64,000 nucleotides of DNA from Multifurca ochricompacta. Lineage: Eukaryota > Basidiomycota > Agaricomycetes > Russulales > Russulaceae. Each line of letters begins with the position of its first letter. Within the stretch, counting starts at the first letter, position 1. The notes beneath the pieces were generated by a model that worked only from the letters and a program-made list of their open reading frames with translations, was not told the origin of the DNA and did no database searches. A program made the position numbers and the translations under genes. The DNA is taken from positions 62,001 to 126,000 of the forward strand of contig WTXG01000094.1 in NCBI GenBank assembly GCA_022496185.1, read 5' to 3'. This document shows positions 13,864-25,673 of this stretch, one piece after another.

Positions 13864-15395
13864 ATGGGTATCAACATCCACGATAACCTCGTCAAGATTA
13901 AAGGTATCTATCTTCTATGTACATTATTAAACCCCAGTTAAACATCTCTGTCTTCAGTCACAGAATCTGTCTGTGGTTTTATAGCAATATGCATGACCTT
14001 ACTTCGTCTCTGGCTCAGGAGGGACCGTTACTGGTGGGATGACGCTTGGGCTTTCTTTCTCTCCTCAAGTATATCTCTTTTCTCATTTTTCTTCCCCCCC
14101 CCCTCTCTTTTCAATCCTAACACCACTCTTATCTTCCCAGCTTGATCGTCCAATTCGGTGCCGTGTTCATGCACGTCGAAAAACCCTCGGACCTTTCCCG
14201 GCTTAATCGTGTGGCTGCTTACTACCTCATGGCCGTGACCTTCTACACTGTCATATGGTCGCTCGCTTATCTATCCTCTTCTCCATCATCCGAATCGACC
14301 CCGATCCCGTAATGCGTCGCCGCCTAAAGTGGCTTGCTGCCGCCTTCGTTGCTGCTATTGCTTTTTCCTTTCCCAACTTTTCTGGACTTGCGAGAACATA
14401 CACGACGGTTGGAAAAACAGACCCAGTCCCCAATGTCATCTTCCTAAGCAGGTCGCCATTTGTCAGTTCGTCTGTATGTATTTTCTATCTATGTCAACTC
14501 CCCCCTCATCCTCATCATTTGCCACAGCCGACGTGATCGCCGATCTGTCCCTCATCTTACTGCCTCTCCGTCTTATTCGAGGTATCACCGATAAACGTCT
14601 TCGCTGGCGTCTCGTCTTCATCTTCTCAACCTCGAGTATGTATTGTCCGATCTATCTTCATTCACTTAGATTCTCATCGTATCCCCACGTTAAAAAAACA
14701 GTCGTAACGACGATCGTGTCCCTCGCCCACGCCGCATACATCATCACCGAAGGTGGCATTCCTGTCATCGTCTCTGCGCTCGTTGAGGATTGCATGTCAC
14801 TCACCGTCGCCAATGTTCCCGTCGTCGCAGCGGCCTCACTCCGCCACTGTCAGGCAAATCACGCAATGCGGACGGGCCAGGTGGTGGTGATGATGACGGT
14901 CAACGCTGGTCATCGTTCAAGTTCCGCACACGGACGACACGTCCACCCGGCGCCTCGACACACTGGACTGCCGGATTTGGATTCAGTAGAGGTGGTGTCA
15001 CCGTGGGCAATGCCGCCGAGCTTACGAGCACCTCGTTAGAGCCGATGAAGAGTACCATGCCTGCGTTCTCGGTTGGCTCATTAGGTCCAGAGGAACTTTT
15101 CGTGAGCACCAAGTCGGTAGGGGGTTTGGACGGGAACAATGAGAAGAAGAAGGGCCAGGCGTACGGGTCTACAGGTGACCTCCACCTTGAGGACCGGAAC
15201 GTGGTGCGTATAGACGTACTACCATACCCTCGTGAACAACCGTCGTCGGAAATTTCAATATCCCACCTTCCTAAAAAAAACAAAGAAGAAAACGAAGACA
15301 ATGCATGTATCCTTACTCACCTTTTTTCTTTTTTTTTCTTATCCCCCTTTCCCTCCCCTCCCCCCACACGCATAAGAAAGAACGTTAACTTTTAG
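13864..15395 (+). CDS. Seven-transmembrane fungal rhodopsin-fold (SAT4-like) protein, frame-disrupted
   Basis: Exons inferred: 13864-13903, 13958-14068, about 14152-14469, about 14528-14637 and 14701 onward. The order of hydrophobic segments and motifs (WLRRDRYWWDDAWAFF; LNRVAAYYLMAVTFYTVIW; RLSILFSIIRIDP; FWTCENIHDGW with a Cys; SDVIADLSLILLPLRLI; TTIVSLAHAAYIITEGGIP; VEDCMSLTVANVPVV) fits the 7-TM rhodopsin-like integral membrane family widespread in fungi, whose function is mostly unknown. The C-terminal tail is hydrophilic and Gly/Ser-rich. Reading through needs four single-base additions: at about 14055-14065, 14255-14260, 14358-14364 and 14843-14848. All four are missing bases, never extra ones, and some sit in short homopolymers. 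So the gene is either decayed or poorly sequenced. Where the last exon stops (15302 or 15395) is open. Confidence 0.62.
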
Positions 15396-17975
15396 CAATA
15401 CCAAACATCACGCTCTCCCTCCCTCCCTCTGTTTCCCCTCTCTCCCCCCCCACACCCATTTAGTCCTATACCTCTGCATCATTTGTTTTTCATTTTTACC
15501 CTGTTACCTTGCTATTGACCACACGTCTTGCTCGCTCTCGCTCTCGTGTACCCCCTTGTTGTCGTCCTCTCTTATTTTTTCAAAAGTCGTCGCTGTCTCA
15601 CTGTCTCTCTATTTGCCTCTGGGGAATCACCCCGCTCACATCATCTCCTCTCTCCCTCCATCTATCTATCACATTTCTTTTTCGGTGCTTTGTTTGTTTG
15701 TTTGTTTTTTGCTTGGTATGTGTGGGGAATCTCTGTCTCGTTCGTCTTTTCTTGGTTCTATGACAACCAAGCATACCCCCCCCCCTCTCATATATGTCGA
15801 TAAGCCCGACAAAGAGAGAGGTTTCTTTTTCTTTTTTTTATATTTTTTCAGTTGGTCGGCCTTTGGGGATTAAAAAAAATAATTGTAACGTTGGCATTTT
15901 TTTTATTTTTTATAAAAGGGGTTACTGAATGTAATATACGGGCAAAAAGTACCGTGTTTTTTTGGTTTCCCCGGGTCGGCAACATACCAATTGCCTGCCC
16001 CCGTGTGAATTGAATCCCACGAGCAAGGAGCGTAGGCATAGGCATAGGAGACAGGGTGAGAGAGAGCGACGATACTCATTCAATTGAAGTTAGGGTTTAG
16101 GTAAGTAACTATGACAATTTAAAAAGCTTTAAGGAAGGGGTAGGGGAAGTGAAGAGAAGTTAGCCCCGAACTAAAAGAATAAGAATATATAATAGAGGTT
16201 GCCTTACCTACCCCTACCCCTGCCCAAAAAGCTACTGAAGAGCTCTAGAACTCTAGAACTGAGACTGCGCTGCTCAAGGGCAAAAGGCGGTTTGTCAAAA
16301 GAAAAAAAAATAACCCAATTTTATATTTTATTTTTATAGGTTGATTAAGTAAAGAGATGAGAGTGGGGGGTGGGGGGGTTAGTAGTAACTGAAATCACTC
16401 TTTCTCTCTCTTTTTATTTTATTATTATTATTTTATTTGGGGCTAATACGGGGGTTTTTATTTTTATTTTGCCTTTTGGTTTTTTCATCTCATCTCATCT
16501 CATCATCCGAAGGTTTTTTTTTGCGCAAAGTTTTTTCCACACGTGGTTTCCCCCACCTTACCTACCTACATGGGCATGGCATCAAACTTCACAAACGTGG
16601 GAGGTTCTTAACTGCTGCTGCTGCGGCTATTGAATTCATTCATTCTTACACGATACATTCTTACATGATATATAGCTAGCACACACACACACACCCGACT
16701 CGGTGCTCGGTATAGACTTCCTTTGTTTTTTTTTTTTTTTTCTGATCGTCGTTTATCGTTTGTTGAACTGGACTGATTGTGATCCACCGGGGAGATTGGT
16801 GAATGCATTCTCGAGAAACCAAAAACCAAAAACGAGCGATTGACAGATTTTGGGGGCATTTGCACACACGCACACACACGCATAACGCGTGGATCACGTG
16901 GTGTGCTAACGCAAAACCAAGCAAACAACGCGACACGACACATGTGATGTCTCCTTGTTGACACCCCCCTCCCCCCCCTACTGGAGACGCCCACGCTAAC
17001 CCTTGTGAACGGTATCATAGGTTCTCGGTGGACTTCTCTTCCCCTAAATAAACAAAACAAAATTTAAAAAAAGACGCCGCGCAACGTCATGCTCCCGTCC
17101 CAATGACAGAGAGCACAAGGAGGAGGAGGAAGATGGACGAACCGCGGGATAAAAAAAGACTGAGGTGACCATTGGGGGCTGTGCTCACAGCTCGGTCTTA
17201 TAAAGCCTCGGGGGGGAACAGAGGTGCAAAAATAGAATCAATGAGAATCAGTCCTCGGCACGATCAAGTGGTAAAATGGTGATAATAATAAATGTATGAG
17301 CGCGTCTTGCCACGTTCGAGGCGGCGTGGTAACTTCATGCGTTCGTGCGAATGGTCAGTGTGTACAACAGCGCTCAGACTGTGGAAGACCCGTTCGGAGC
17401 GTGAGAGCTTCGTCCAAGGGGTCTGATAAGGCCAAGGGGGGGGGGGGTTTATTTTATTTATTGAAAACACAAGTCCTGTCTTGGTGCGGACGAGTCCCTC
17501 TTCGCTACCAAGAAGATTGGGAGTGAAACAGGGCAGGTCTCAAGTCCTGGAGAGTTTAAAGCCGGGAAAGCCGGGGGAGGAGGGATGTCGCATAATCGGA
17601 TCACGTACACACACCCATACACACAAAAGAAAAGAGATAGAGAACAAGAGTAGGGAAGAAGGGCATTTACAATTGTGGTTGCGACCTCTTTACATGTGTT
17701 CGTGTTGTGTGAGATAGCCTGATAAATAATAAAATGTAGGGCCCCATGAGCAACGAGTCGATCCTTTTCCCTTCATCAGAAAAAAAAAAAAGTGGATATC
17801 ATGAAAACCTGCTGCCGAGAAGTGCGTTGGTGAGAAAAGTAATAAATTAAATCTATATGCCTCGGCAATGGAATGCAACAATACGTACCTCAAAGGAAAA
17901 AAAAAGGAAAAAAAAAAAAAAGCCAAGCTACCGAACCAAATGCATGACAAAGTGGCACAGTGTGTTTGGCCCTCT
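15396..17975. other. Long intergenic region, nothing recognised
   Basis: About 2.6 kb. Holds C/T runs (15419-15450, 15777-15786), T runs, an imperfect tandem TCTAGAAC near 16243-16258, CTCAT repeats near 16489-16502, a short (CA)n tract at 16680-16692 and A-runs near 17899-17925. I see no convincing exon chain on either strand. Confidence 0.5.
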
Positions 17976-18607
17976 CTAATCTAGGTCGTCGAGACCCTCC
18001 ATGTACCGCCCCTGCAGCTGTGCAGACTTGCACGGACTCGAGTAGAGCACCTTGTGCGGCGGGATGATGCCCCCAGTAGGGATCTGTATCGCACGGGTCT
18101 CTTCCTTGGATGGGTAATTCGTCGAATGGCCCTTCAGGCTCACGTCAGCCGTGTCTGCGGCGAAGATGACCCCGTTCTTGCCACCGGGAACGAATGCTTG
18201 GACGGAAGAATTGGCGAGCGTGATGTGCGCAAGACCCGAGATGAACACGACCCATCTGTGTTCAAAGCCAAGGCATGGGTGAGGTCAGCCATATGGGAAA
18301 AAAAAAAAAGTAAAAACACGGAAGGGGTTGAGGGAAGAGGAAGAGAAGAGGGGGAAAGTACGTACTGTATAGTTGGAGCAGTGTGGAAACCAGCATTGAA
18401 TCCCGGTGGAATGACGGAATAACTCGCGTTGGCGAGGTTGCCAAGCTGTAGGATACTCGCACCAGCCGTGCCCGTCTGTGAGGAGGTAGTGAAGCCGGGC
18501 AAGATCTGCCAGCACTCGAGAACGGACACGCCTTTGTGTGCCGTGAGAGCGGTCACGTTGAGGAAAGTTGGGGGTAGGAAAGAGGAGACGGAGGTGGTGG
18601 ATACCAT
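17976..18607 (-). CDS. Hypothetical protein, possible cupin (RmlC-like) fold
   Basis: Two exons, 18607-18366 and 18255-17976, with a 110-bp intron (GTACGT donor). They join in frame to 173 residues. There is no signal peptide. The pattern of alternating hydrophobic strands, with ECWQILPGF, a GFHTAPTIQWVVFISGLAHI stretch and a Gly-rich turn PGGKNGVIFAADTA, resembles a single-domain cupin barrel: a first-motif-like H followed about 10 residues later by G-x-A-H-I. I cannot place the metal ligands, so enzyme activity is not claimed. It ends in an acidic tail (GLDDLD). The gene stands alone, about 2.6 kb from the 7-TM gene. The exon structure is well supported; the fold is a guess. Confidence 0.6.
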
Positions 18608-19540
18608 TTGTTTTTAGTCGGGGGTTCGTTAGGTGGGACTGGGACTAACTAAGGGATCGCGTTGGAAAGATCATGAGAGCCGAGTGAGTTGCTTAAATAT
18701 ATGAATGGTGTAATGCCTGTGAGACCCTCAGAGGGGGGGAAAGGGAAGGACCTTGAGCGCGTGGTTGTGGCAGGGACGGACAGCTCCGGCGTACCTTTCA
18801 ATATGACTGCTCTCGTATGCCGTACATTCCGGCCGAGGGCAAGGTCCCATCCCATCCCATCCCACCCCCCTCCCATCCTCTTTCCCCCCCCCCCCCAATT
18901 CCGCGGCGCTTCTTATTATAGTCTAAACAATCCTACCCTCCCTAGTTTTTTTTTGAAAAAAAAAGTCATTCCTCGGATGTTATGCTGTACACGAGGCCAA
19001 AGTAATAGAAGATATTGCTATGGCCCCAAGGGGATCTGTTTCCCCTCCCCACCTTGGGAAATGAAGTGTTGCATCCTTCCTGGTTCCATCTCCGCACGCC
19101 CGCACGTCGTTGCGTTGTCGTATGCCGAGCCTTGATTATGAGTGTCCTGTCAGGAAGTCAGTTGTCGGCTCATACATCACCAGGGGCACCAACTATCTGA
19201 CCCGGCTTATCTCCAGTGAACGGGGGAGGGAAGGGGGCTTCTACCAGGCACCACTCAAAAAATAAATAAAATACAGAAAACTCGTGATATCGTGATATGA
19301 TGATGGTTGGATTGAGTTGGACGTGAGGTACGCAAAAGGATTGCCTGAAAGATCTAATTATCGCTCGTGCCTTCTGTTTGGCGATCGACAATAAGGTAGT
19401 GGACTACTAAAAAACGCAATAAACGACGCTTCCAGCCAGTCCGCGCGTAACGCGTCCTGTCAAGTGTTCGGCCAAAATTTCCGTGGGAGCCCATTGTAGT
19501 GGGTCCAAGCTATGAGCCCGTGGCGTGGGGTGTGGAATGA

Positions 19541-19566
19541 ATGGATTGGATTGGATTGGATTGGAG
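19541..19566. repeat. (GGATT)n pentanucleotide repeat
   Basis: Five near-perfect units. Confidence 0.85.
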
Positions 19567-19854
19567 AGTCACCTAGCCCTACCCTACCTTACCTGCAATG
19601 CAATAAGGGCTCTCAACAGAGGAAAATTTGAGAATTGTGCGATCCAGAGCTCTGGCTGGCGATATAACGGTGACCGTGTGTACACATACACTGCGGTGAA
19701 TAAGATAATCAAACGCCCACGACGTTATCTGTCCTATTCTGTCTGTAGTAGTCTGCGGATCTGCCCCTCCCCCAATCCCCTCTTTCACTTTCCGCGCGGC
19801 GCGGGTACAGTATACCACCGCATCACATCGCATCAAAGTCAGGCGTCGGGCGTC

Positions 19855-19880
19855 CCTGTCCTGTCCTGTCCTGTCCTGTC
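19855..19880. repeat. (TGTCC)n pentanucleotide repeat
   Basis: About five units of CCTGT/TGTCC. Confidence 0.85.
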
Positions 19881-20819
19881 ATCTACCTTCCTTCTATAGC
19901 CTCCAAAGCAGTCACTTGTAAGGGGGGGAAGGGTTACGCACGCGCTCACTTTAATTTACCGTGGCGTTCCCCCTGTGTATACTGGTTCTAGAACCCCTCC
20001 CTCCTCCCCTTCCACTTACGACTCTTTTAAAGGCCGAATTTGATGACGAATGATGATGAAGCGCTTTTCTAAATTTCCCGCCCGGGGATCGTGCCTGAGA
20101 GAATTTTTTGTGAGAGACCGAGCACTAAGCTGCGATTGAGTGAGCAATTTCGGAAAGAAAAAAAAAACTTCGCCAGGTTACTAATAGTTCCAATAAGATG
20201 AATACTTCAGGGTTGTCACTCATGAGTGAATAATCATACAGACAGGCGCTACACCGCCAAGTCCTTTTTTCTTTTTTGCGCCCCATATTGTACTCGTGAA
20301 GGAACAGATTTGGCCGAGTTTGATTTTAACCCCCAATATGCCTCTCAGGAAATTTCTATGTGCAGAAACCAGAGAAGTGGGGAGGGGGGCAAAGGTTTTT
20401 TTTGTCCTGAGCTCATACATACTGGTAGTGGTGACTCTGAGTTTGCACTGAGACTTGATTGACAAAGCCTGAAAGCTGTCATGGCTCCACTGACTGACTG
20501 TGAGACATTCCACATGACTAAAGCAAGTCATTCTTCAAACATGGAAGTAATAAACACAGCTGAGGTTAGATAAGAGCTACCTAAACAGGTAGCAAGATAA
20601 TTCAATTATGAATGGTCAAAACTGATGATATTAGTATCTTGACCTAAATGAGTAGTGAGATAACTACAGTAATAGTGTCAGTTATACGTGTGGTAAAGAA
20701 AATTCGCTCGCAATAGCCACGAGACGAGCGGGGGTAAAGAACATGCAATCTACAGGCATAAACGAGAAGTTGACAAAGGTGCATTAAGCATAAGGGTTAA
20801 GAAACGGCTTACAAACGCC

Positions 20820-21736
20820 ATTGGAGTCTACGCTGATTTTGAATGACTTGCTTATGTCAGGCTTGAACTCAGCTTCGCGGGTCTTGAGTATGGCGCTGTT
20901 ACTGACAATTGCCTGTCCCAATGATGCTGATGCGGTGACTTAACCCAGTGGAACAGACCAGTGGTATCATATCGGTCATAAAATTCCATAGACACATGAC
21001 CCCCCCACCAGGTCGTCTCATTGTCTTTGAGCTTCGCTGGTCCGTCCTCAAGGAAGCGGTCCTGGCGCACTTTGACGCCTGTCGGCGTCTCGATGACCGT
21101 GATTACAGGGACCCATCTATCTGTAAGGAGTAGTACAGATTATAACACATTCGGGCTAATCACCTACTTTTGAGACCCAGGTATTCCCAATCTTGGAATA
21201 TCGAGTCCTGTGGGCGTCCCACGTTAACCGTGATAATGACAAAATCAGTGACTTGTGCTCGTACCGGTCTCCTCGTTAATGCCTTCCCACAAGTTACGAG
21301 AGACGGTGTTTGAGTGTAGGTGTTTTTGAAGTACAAAGAGACGCCTTGAAGGACTTTTCCTCACCAACATACTTTGAAAGCACGCGGAGTACTATCACCC
21401 TTCATCAGTGAATTTCTGTCCGATCTAGCTTGCACTGGACACCTCGACCTCAATCGGATGCAAAGAAAACTTTGCATTGGGGCGAAGCAGTGTTAATCAA
21501 GTCAGCATCTACAATCCATTCAAGATGGGTCCTACGGCAGCAATATCAGCGACAGGTAGGAAGAGAACACTACCACTAACTTGCTGAGAATAATCTTCTC
21601 GCCCATCTGCAACAACCGATGAGACAATTAAACATAACGTGGAAAGGCCGCAAAACCTGTCACGTCTCGTGCAGAACAAATCATTTGTGATACAAACAGT
21701 CTCGACAGGGCTGCCGTGTCCCTGTGTGATCTGCAC
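20820..21736 (-). pseudogene. Decayed or badly broken gene of unknown function, divergent from the NLR
   Basis: Protein-like segments appear on the minus strand in changing frames. Near 21600-21510: REDYSQQVSGSVLFLPVADI. Near 21480-21440: PNAKFSLHPIEVEVSSAS. Near 21300-21265: NTVSRNLWEGINEETG. Near 21250-21170: TDFVIITVNVGRPQD, then IFQDWEYLG. After an intron at about 21166-21121: VPVITVIETPTGVKVRQDRF, then GGHVSMEFYDRYDTTGLFHW. Near 20910-20830: AIVSNSAILKTREAEFKPDI and FKISVDSNG. A GTAAGC donor follows near 20812. The pieces look like one beta-rich protein, but at least four frame changes or stops separate them. I do not recognise the family. It lies head-to-head with the NLR, 380 bp away. 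Confidence 0.42.
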
Positions 21737-22114
21737 AGGAAGGAGGCAAAACCAGGAACGGGAGAACGATAACTGAGACAGTGTCTCTTTATAAGGACGA
21801 CCTACCAGACTGCTCGTGTCATGTCACGGGTAATTGGTCACATGTCACGTTATGGGCTGTGGGCTGTGCTGCGTGTAACTCTCGTCCCTCTCGTTTTTCT
21901 GAACGTCTACCAGCCACTGCTTTCTGCTATTACAAAGTTGAAAAATGCAATCTAATTCACTCACAAAAGAATTCAGAAGGATGTTTCATGCATCACAAAG
22001 GAGTAGCCAACCAGTCCGTAAGTATCTCTCCCGTAACTTACTCAATGGTTCATCGATCTGCCCTATCCAGCTATTCACTCATCCGAGCCGATCGGAGGAT
22101 CTGTTGACGTTGCG
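21737..22114. promoter_or_regulatory. Region between the decayed gene and the NLR start
   Basis: About 380 bp between the divergent reading frames, presumably holding the NLR promoter. A TATAAG-like sequence occurs at 21789-21794 (CTTTATAAGG). Nothing else stands out. Confidence 0.35.
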
Positions 22115-25100
22115 ATGACCACTATTGAAACTTCTCTTGCTGCCTTGAAAGAGGCGAGCTCTCTGATGTCAAAGATACCCTACATTTCTCCCGTTGCTGG
22201 CCTACTACTCCAAGTTCTCACCATGCGAGATGTGAGCGTCTGGTCATTCCCTCACTTGATTTTTGTGCTTACTACTTTTCTGACAGGAAATAAAGCAGAA
22301 TAAGGAAGAGTGGGGTGTTGTGATGCGCAAACTTGGTCGAGTTGCCAGCCTCGTTGTGAATGTCGGGGAGTCGTGCCAGAAATATAACCTAGAGGAAAAT
22401 GATCTCCCTCCCGGTCTTCGCTCAATCCTACGGTCCCTTCAGAAGTACGCCCTATATTCATGATAGTTTCTCACTAGCTCATTGTACGCAAGTGAATTGA
22501 ATGGCATCGAAAGCCTGCTTAAGCAAAGCGCGGAAATAGGATATATTAGGAAGGCTCTTCTGCGCAAGGATTTACTACGAAAGGTCAAGCAGTATGATGG
22601 CGAGCTTTCAAATGTGCTTCAAACTTTCCAGGTCCGCCTTTGGATTATTGTCTGTGTTGCTCACCTAATTCGTCACCTCCAGGCCGAGTTGGCCCTAGAT
22701 GCCCGTTTTGAACAAATCGCTGAAAGACGCAAGGTATGTGTGCTGTTGGTAACCAGTGGTAGCAATTCTCATAAATTTGATAGGGCATCCCCGCTGGTCC
22801 GTCTGGTCCATCAAATGTCATCACGTAGGTTTTCTTGTCAACAATCATGCTGTGTTCCTATGCTGACAATCAGCCAGGTCCATACCCCAGGAGCCACGTT
22901 CACCTCAGATATTCTTTGGGCGCGATGCTGAACTTGCTGAGATACTTCACATGATTCTCACAGGCATTCGTGGCTCTCATCCTGCTCGCATTGCAATCCT
23001 TGGTCCTGGTGGTTATGGCAAAACCACTCTTGCAAATGCAGCCCTCACTCATCCCCAAGTCCAAGAACAATTTGGGGGTGCTCGATACTTTGTTGCCTGT
23101 GAATCAGTCTTCTCATCTGGTGCTCTCCTGGTTGAGCTTGCGAAGACACTGGGTATCTTGGATGGAGGCTCAGATGCTTCCTGGTCTCATATCCATGCTG
23201 CATTGAGTTCAAAGGATAGCATCATCTGTCTAGACAATTTTGAGTCACCTTGGGACCAGGCTGGTGACATGAGAGATTCTGTCGAGGAGCTACTCTCGAG
23301 AGTCACGGCACTCAACTCTGTCACTTTACTCATCACCATGCGAGGCACCATGCGGCCAGGCCAGACTTTGTGGACAAAGCCTACCCTGGCTCCATTGAAG
23401 ACCCTCAGCCAAGGTGCTGCTAGAGAAATATGGGAGGAAATTGAACAGAACTATGATGCTGCTGCAGAAGAACTTATCAAAGCTGTGGATTATGTTCCCC
23501 TTGCTGTTAGCCTGTTGGCTCATCTTGCCCAGGCAACATCACCTACATTATTGCTGAAGGAGTGGAAACAAAGTCAGACCAAATTTATTCAAATGGGTCA
23601 GACCCATAGGCTATCAAACCTTGAATATTCCATCCAACTATCTATTGATAGTGGCAGGATGAGAGCTAATCCACCTGCTAAGGATTTACTTGGAATTCTT
23701 AGCATGTTACCAGATGGAATTCATACTTCACAGCTGGGGAGATTCAAAGAGATCCTTGTTGATATGGACATTCTATCAGACCTGCGTACCCTGCAGCAGT
23801 GCAGCCTTGTGCATGTAATTGGAGAGAGATATCAAACTCATCCAATCATTCGTCACTTCTGTAATCAACAGGAGGTCATATCATCAAAATATAAAGATTT
23901 ACTCCAGGACTTCTACATAAACCTGGCATCTTCTAATTCATCTGAAGCACAGCCAAAGTATCATGCTGAGATGGTGTTAGAAATAAATAACACAAAAGCC
24001 ATACTATTTGATCTTCTGAAGTCAAATTATGGGAATAACTCAAAGCTAATTGAAGCCATTATCACATTTACATATTTTCATGGTCACATAGGAGACCATT
24101 CAGACAAGTTGATCAGCCAAACTGTTGAAACCTTACAACAGAGGCCAAGTGACACATCAGTGCTAATAAGGTGTCTTCAGGCATGGGGAAGACTGTACTA
24201 TTATGCCAGTGACATTGAAAATGCAAAAGCTAAAATGCAAGAAGTGGAGAGGTTGTGTTCATCAAGCCCATATAATAATAGTTCCCTGCATGCAGGAGCT
24301 TTAAAAGATCTTAGTGAAGTTTATCAATTACAAGGTGCACTAAATGAGGCAGAAGTTTCATGTCAAAAGGCATTGGAACTTCACAAGATTGCCAATGATG
24401 TCCTAGGGCAAGCAAATGATCACTCTGGACTTGGGGACATGTATTTGAGGCTGAGCAGGATGGATGAGGCAGAGGCCTCATATAGAGAGGCCTTGAAATT
24501 TCACAAGATTGCCAACTCTGTCCTAGGGCAAGCAAATGATCACTCTGGACTTGGGCACATGTATTTGAGGCTGAGCAGACTGGATGAGGCAGAGGCCTCA
24601 TATAAGAGGCCTTGAAATTTCACAAGATTGCCAACTCTGTCCTAGGGCAAGCAAATGATCACTCTGGACTTGGGACATGTATTTGAGGCTGAGCAGGATG
24701 GATGAGGCAGAGGCCTCATATAGAGAGGCCTTGAAATTTCACAAGATTGCCAATGATGTCATAGGGCAAGCAAATGATCACAAAGGACTTGGGGACATGT
24801 ATTTGAGGCTGAGCAGGATGGATGAGGCAGAGGCCTCATATAGAGAGGCCTTGAAATTTCACAAGATTGCCAATGATGTCCTAGGGCAAGCAAATGATCA
24901 CTCTGGACTTGGGGACATGTATTTGAGGCTGAGCAGACTGGATGAGGCAGAGGCCTCATATAAAGAGGCCTTGAAATTTCACAAGATTGCCAATCTGTCC
25001 TAGGGCAAGCAAATGATCACTCTGGACTTGGGCACATGTATTTGAGGCTGAGCAGACTGGATGAGGCAGAGGCCTCATATAGAGAGGCCTTGAAATTTCA

Positions 25101-25431
25101 CAAGATTGCCAATGATGTCCTAGGGCAAGCAAATGATCACTCTGGACTTGGGGACATGTATTTGAGGCTGAGCAGGATGGATGAGGCAGAGGCCTCATAT
25201 AGAGAGGCCTTGAAATTTCACAAGATTGCCAATGATGTCTTGGGTCAGGGGACTGATTTACATGGGCTGGGAAAAGTGCATATGGAGAGGTCACAACTAG
25301 AAGATGCTAGAAGCATGTTTGAGAAGGCACTTGTCATGCACAAGAAAGCACATGCTCCAGTTTGGCAGGGTTTGGATCAGAAGGAGTTGAATATAGTCCT
25401 GTCTAAGATGGGCAAGGCCACCCAGGAGTGA
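22115..25431 (+). CDS. NLR-type receptor: helical N-domain, NB-ARC/NACHT NTPase, TPR repeats (three single-base gaps)
   Basis: Exons 22115-22231, 22287-22444, 22478-22631, 22683-22733, 22784-22824 and 22878-25431. Residues 1-170 form a helical bundle beginning MTTIETSLAALKEASSLMSK, like the HeLo/MLKL-type N-domains of mushroom NLRs. FFGRDAELAEIL (186-197) opens the NTPase. Walker A is GPGGYGKTT (216-224), Walker B region IICLDNFESPWD (about 289-300), sensor-like LLITMRGTMRPG, GLPL-like YVPLAVSLL and a degenerate MHD-like YQTHPIIRHF. From about residue 660, TPRs run to the C-terminus (40 residues each). Such receptors trigger regulated cell death in fungal non-self recognition. Three missing bases in the repeats (about 24605, 24670 and 24990) break the frame, yet together sum to one codon. 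With them filled the product is 1,025 residues. No CG was found from about 23,860 to the end. Confidence 0.85.
24346..25243 (+). repeat. Eight near-identical 120-bp tandem TPR units
   Basis: Each unit encodes 40 residues, with ALKFHKIANDVLGQANDHSG then LGDMYLRLSRMDEAEASYRE as consensus. Unit starts fall near 24371, 24491, 24608, 24729, 24849, 24969, 25088 and 25208. Units differ by only a few bases (for example GGGGAC or GGGCAC; AGGATG or AGACTG; AATGATGTC or AACTCTGTC). The first and last units are the most diverged, as expected for an array that grows and homogenises inside. Confidence 0.95.
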
Positions 25432-25673
25432 GATCTTTGCTCAGGTATGGGATACAGCTGAGAGTAATTTTCACTTTTTTTTTCAGAGATGATAGCTGTT
25501 GTTTACACATTGTGTGGCAGTGATATTCAGGGTGTATGTGGAAAGCTGTATTGTCACTTTTATGTTAGTAGTGGGATTGACAATTGCCTTGTTTGATATT
25601 GCTTTGTGACAGATGTGTTATATTCCAGTAGTGTCCCTCCAATTTTACATATTGTAGAATATTGTGCTGGTTA

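Larger units (their letters stand above)
18608..20759. other. Intergenic region without a supported gene
   Basis: About 2.1 kb upstream of the cupin-like gene. Contains CCCAT repeats (18846-18867), a C run (18884-18896), a GGATT repeat (19541-19566) and a TGTCC repeat (19855-19880). Open frames are short and unlike known proteins. Confidence 0.5.

Noticed and set aside
16080..16260. Telomere-like CTACCCC motifs
   Set aside because: Only two or three imperfect units, no tandem array, and genes and transposons continue on both sides.
20226..20531. Open frames on both strands near 20.2-20.5 kb
   Set aside because: Composition and lack of splice-linked neighbours give no support for a gene.
24346..25243. 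Direct repeats resembling a CRISPR-like array
   Set aside because: Units are 120 bp, coding, without spacers, and translate as TPR motifs in a eukaryotic NLR.
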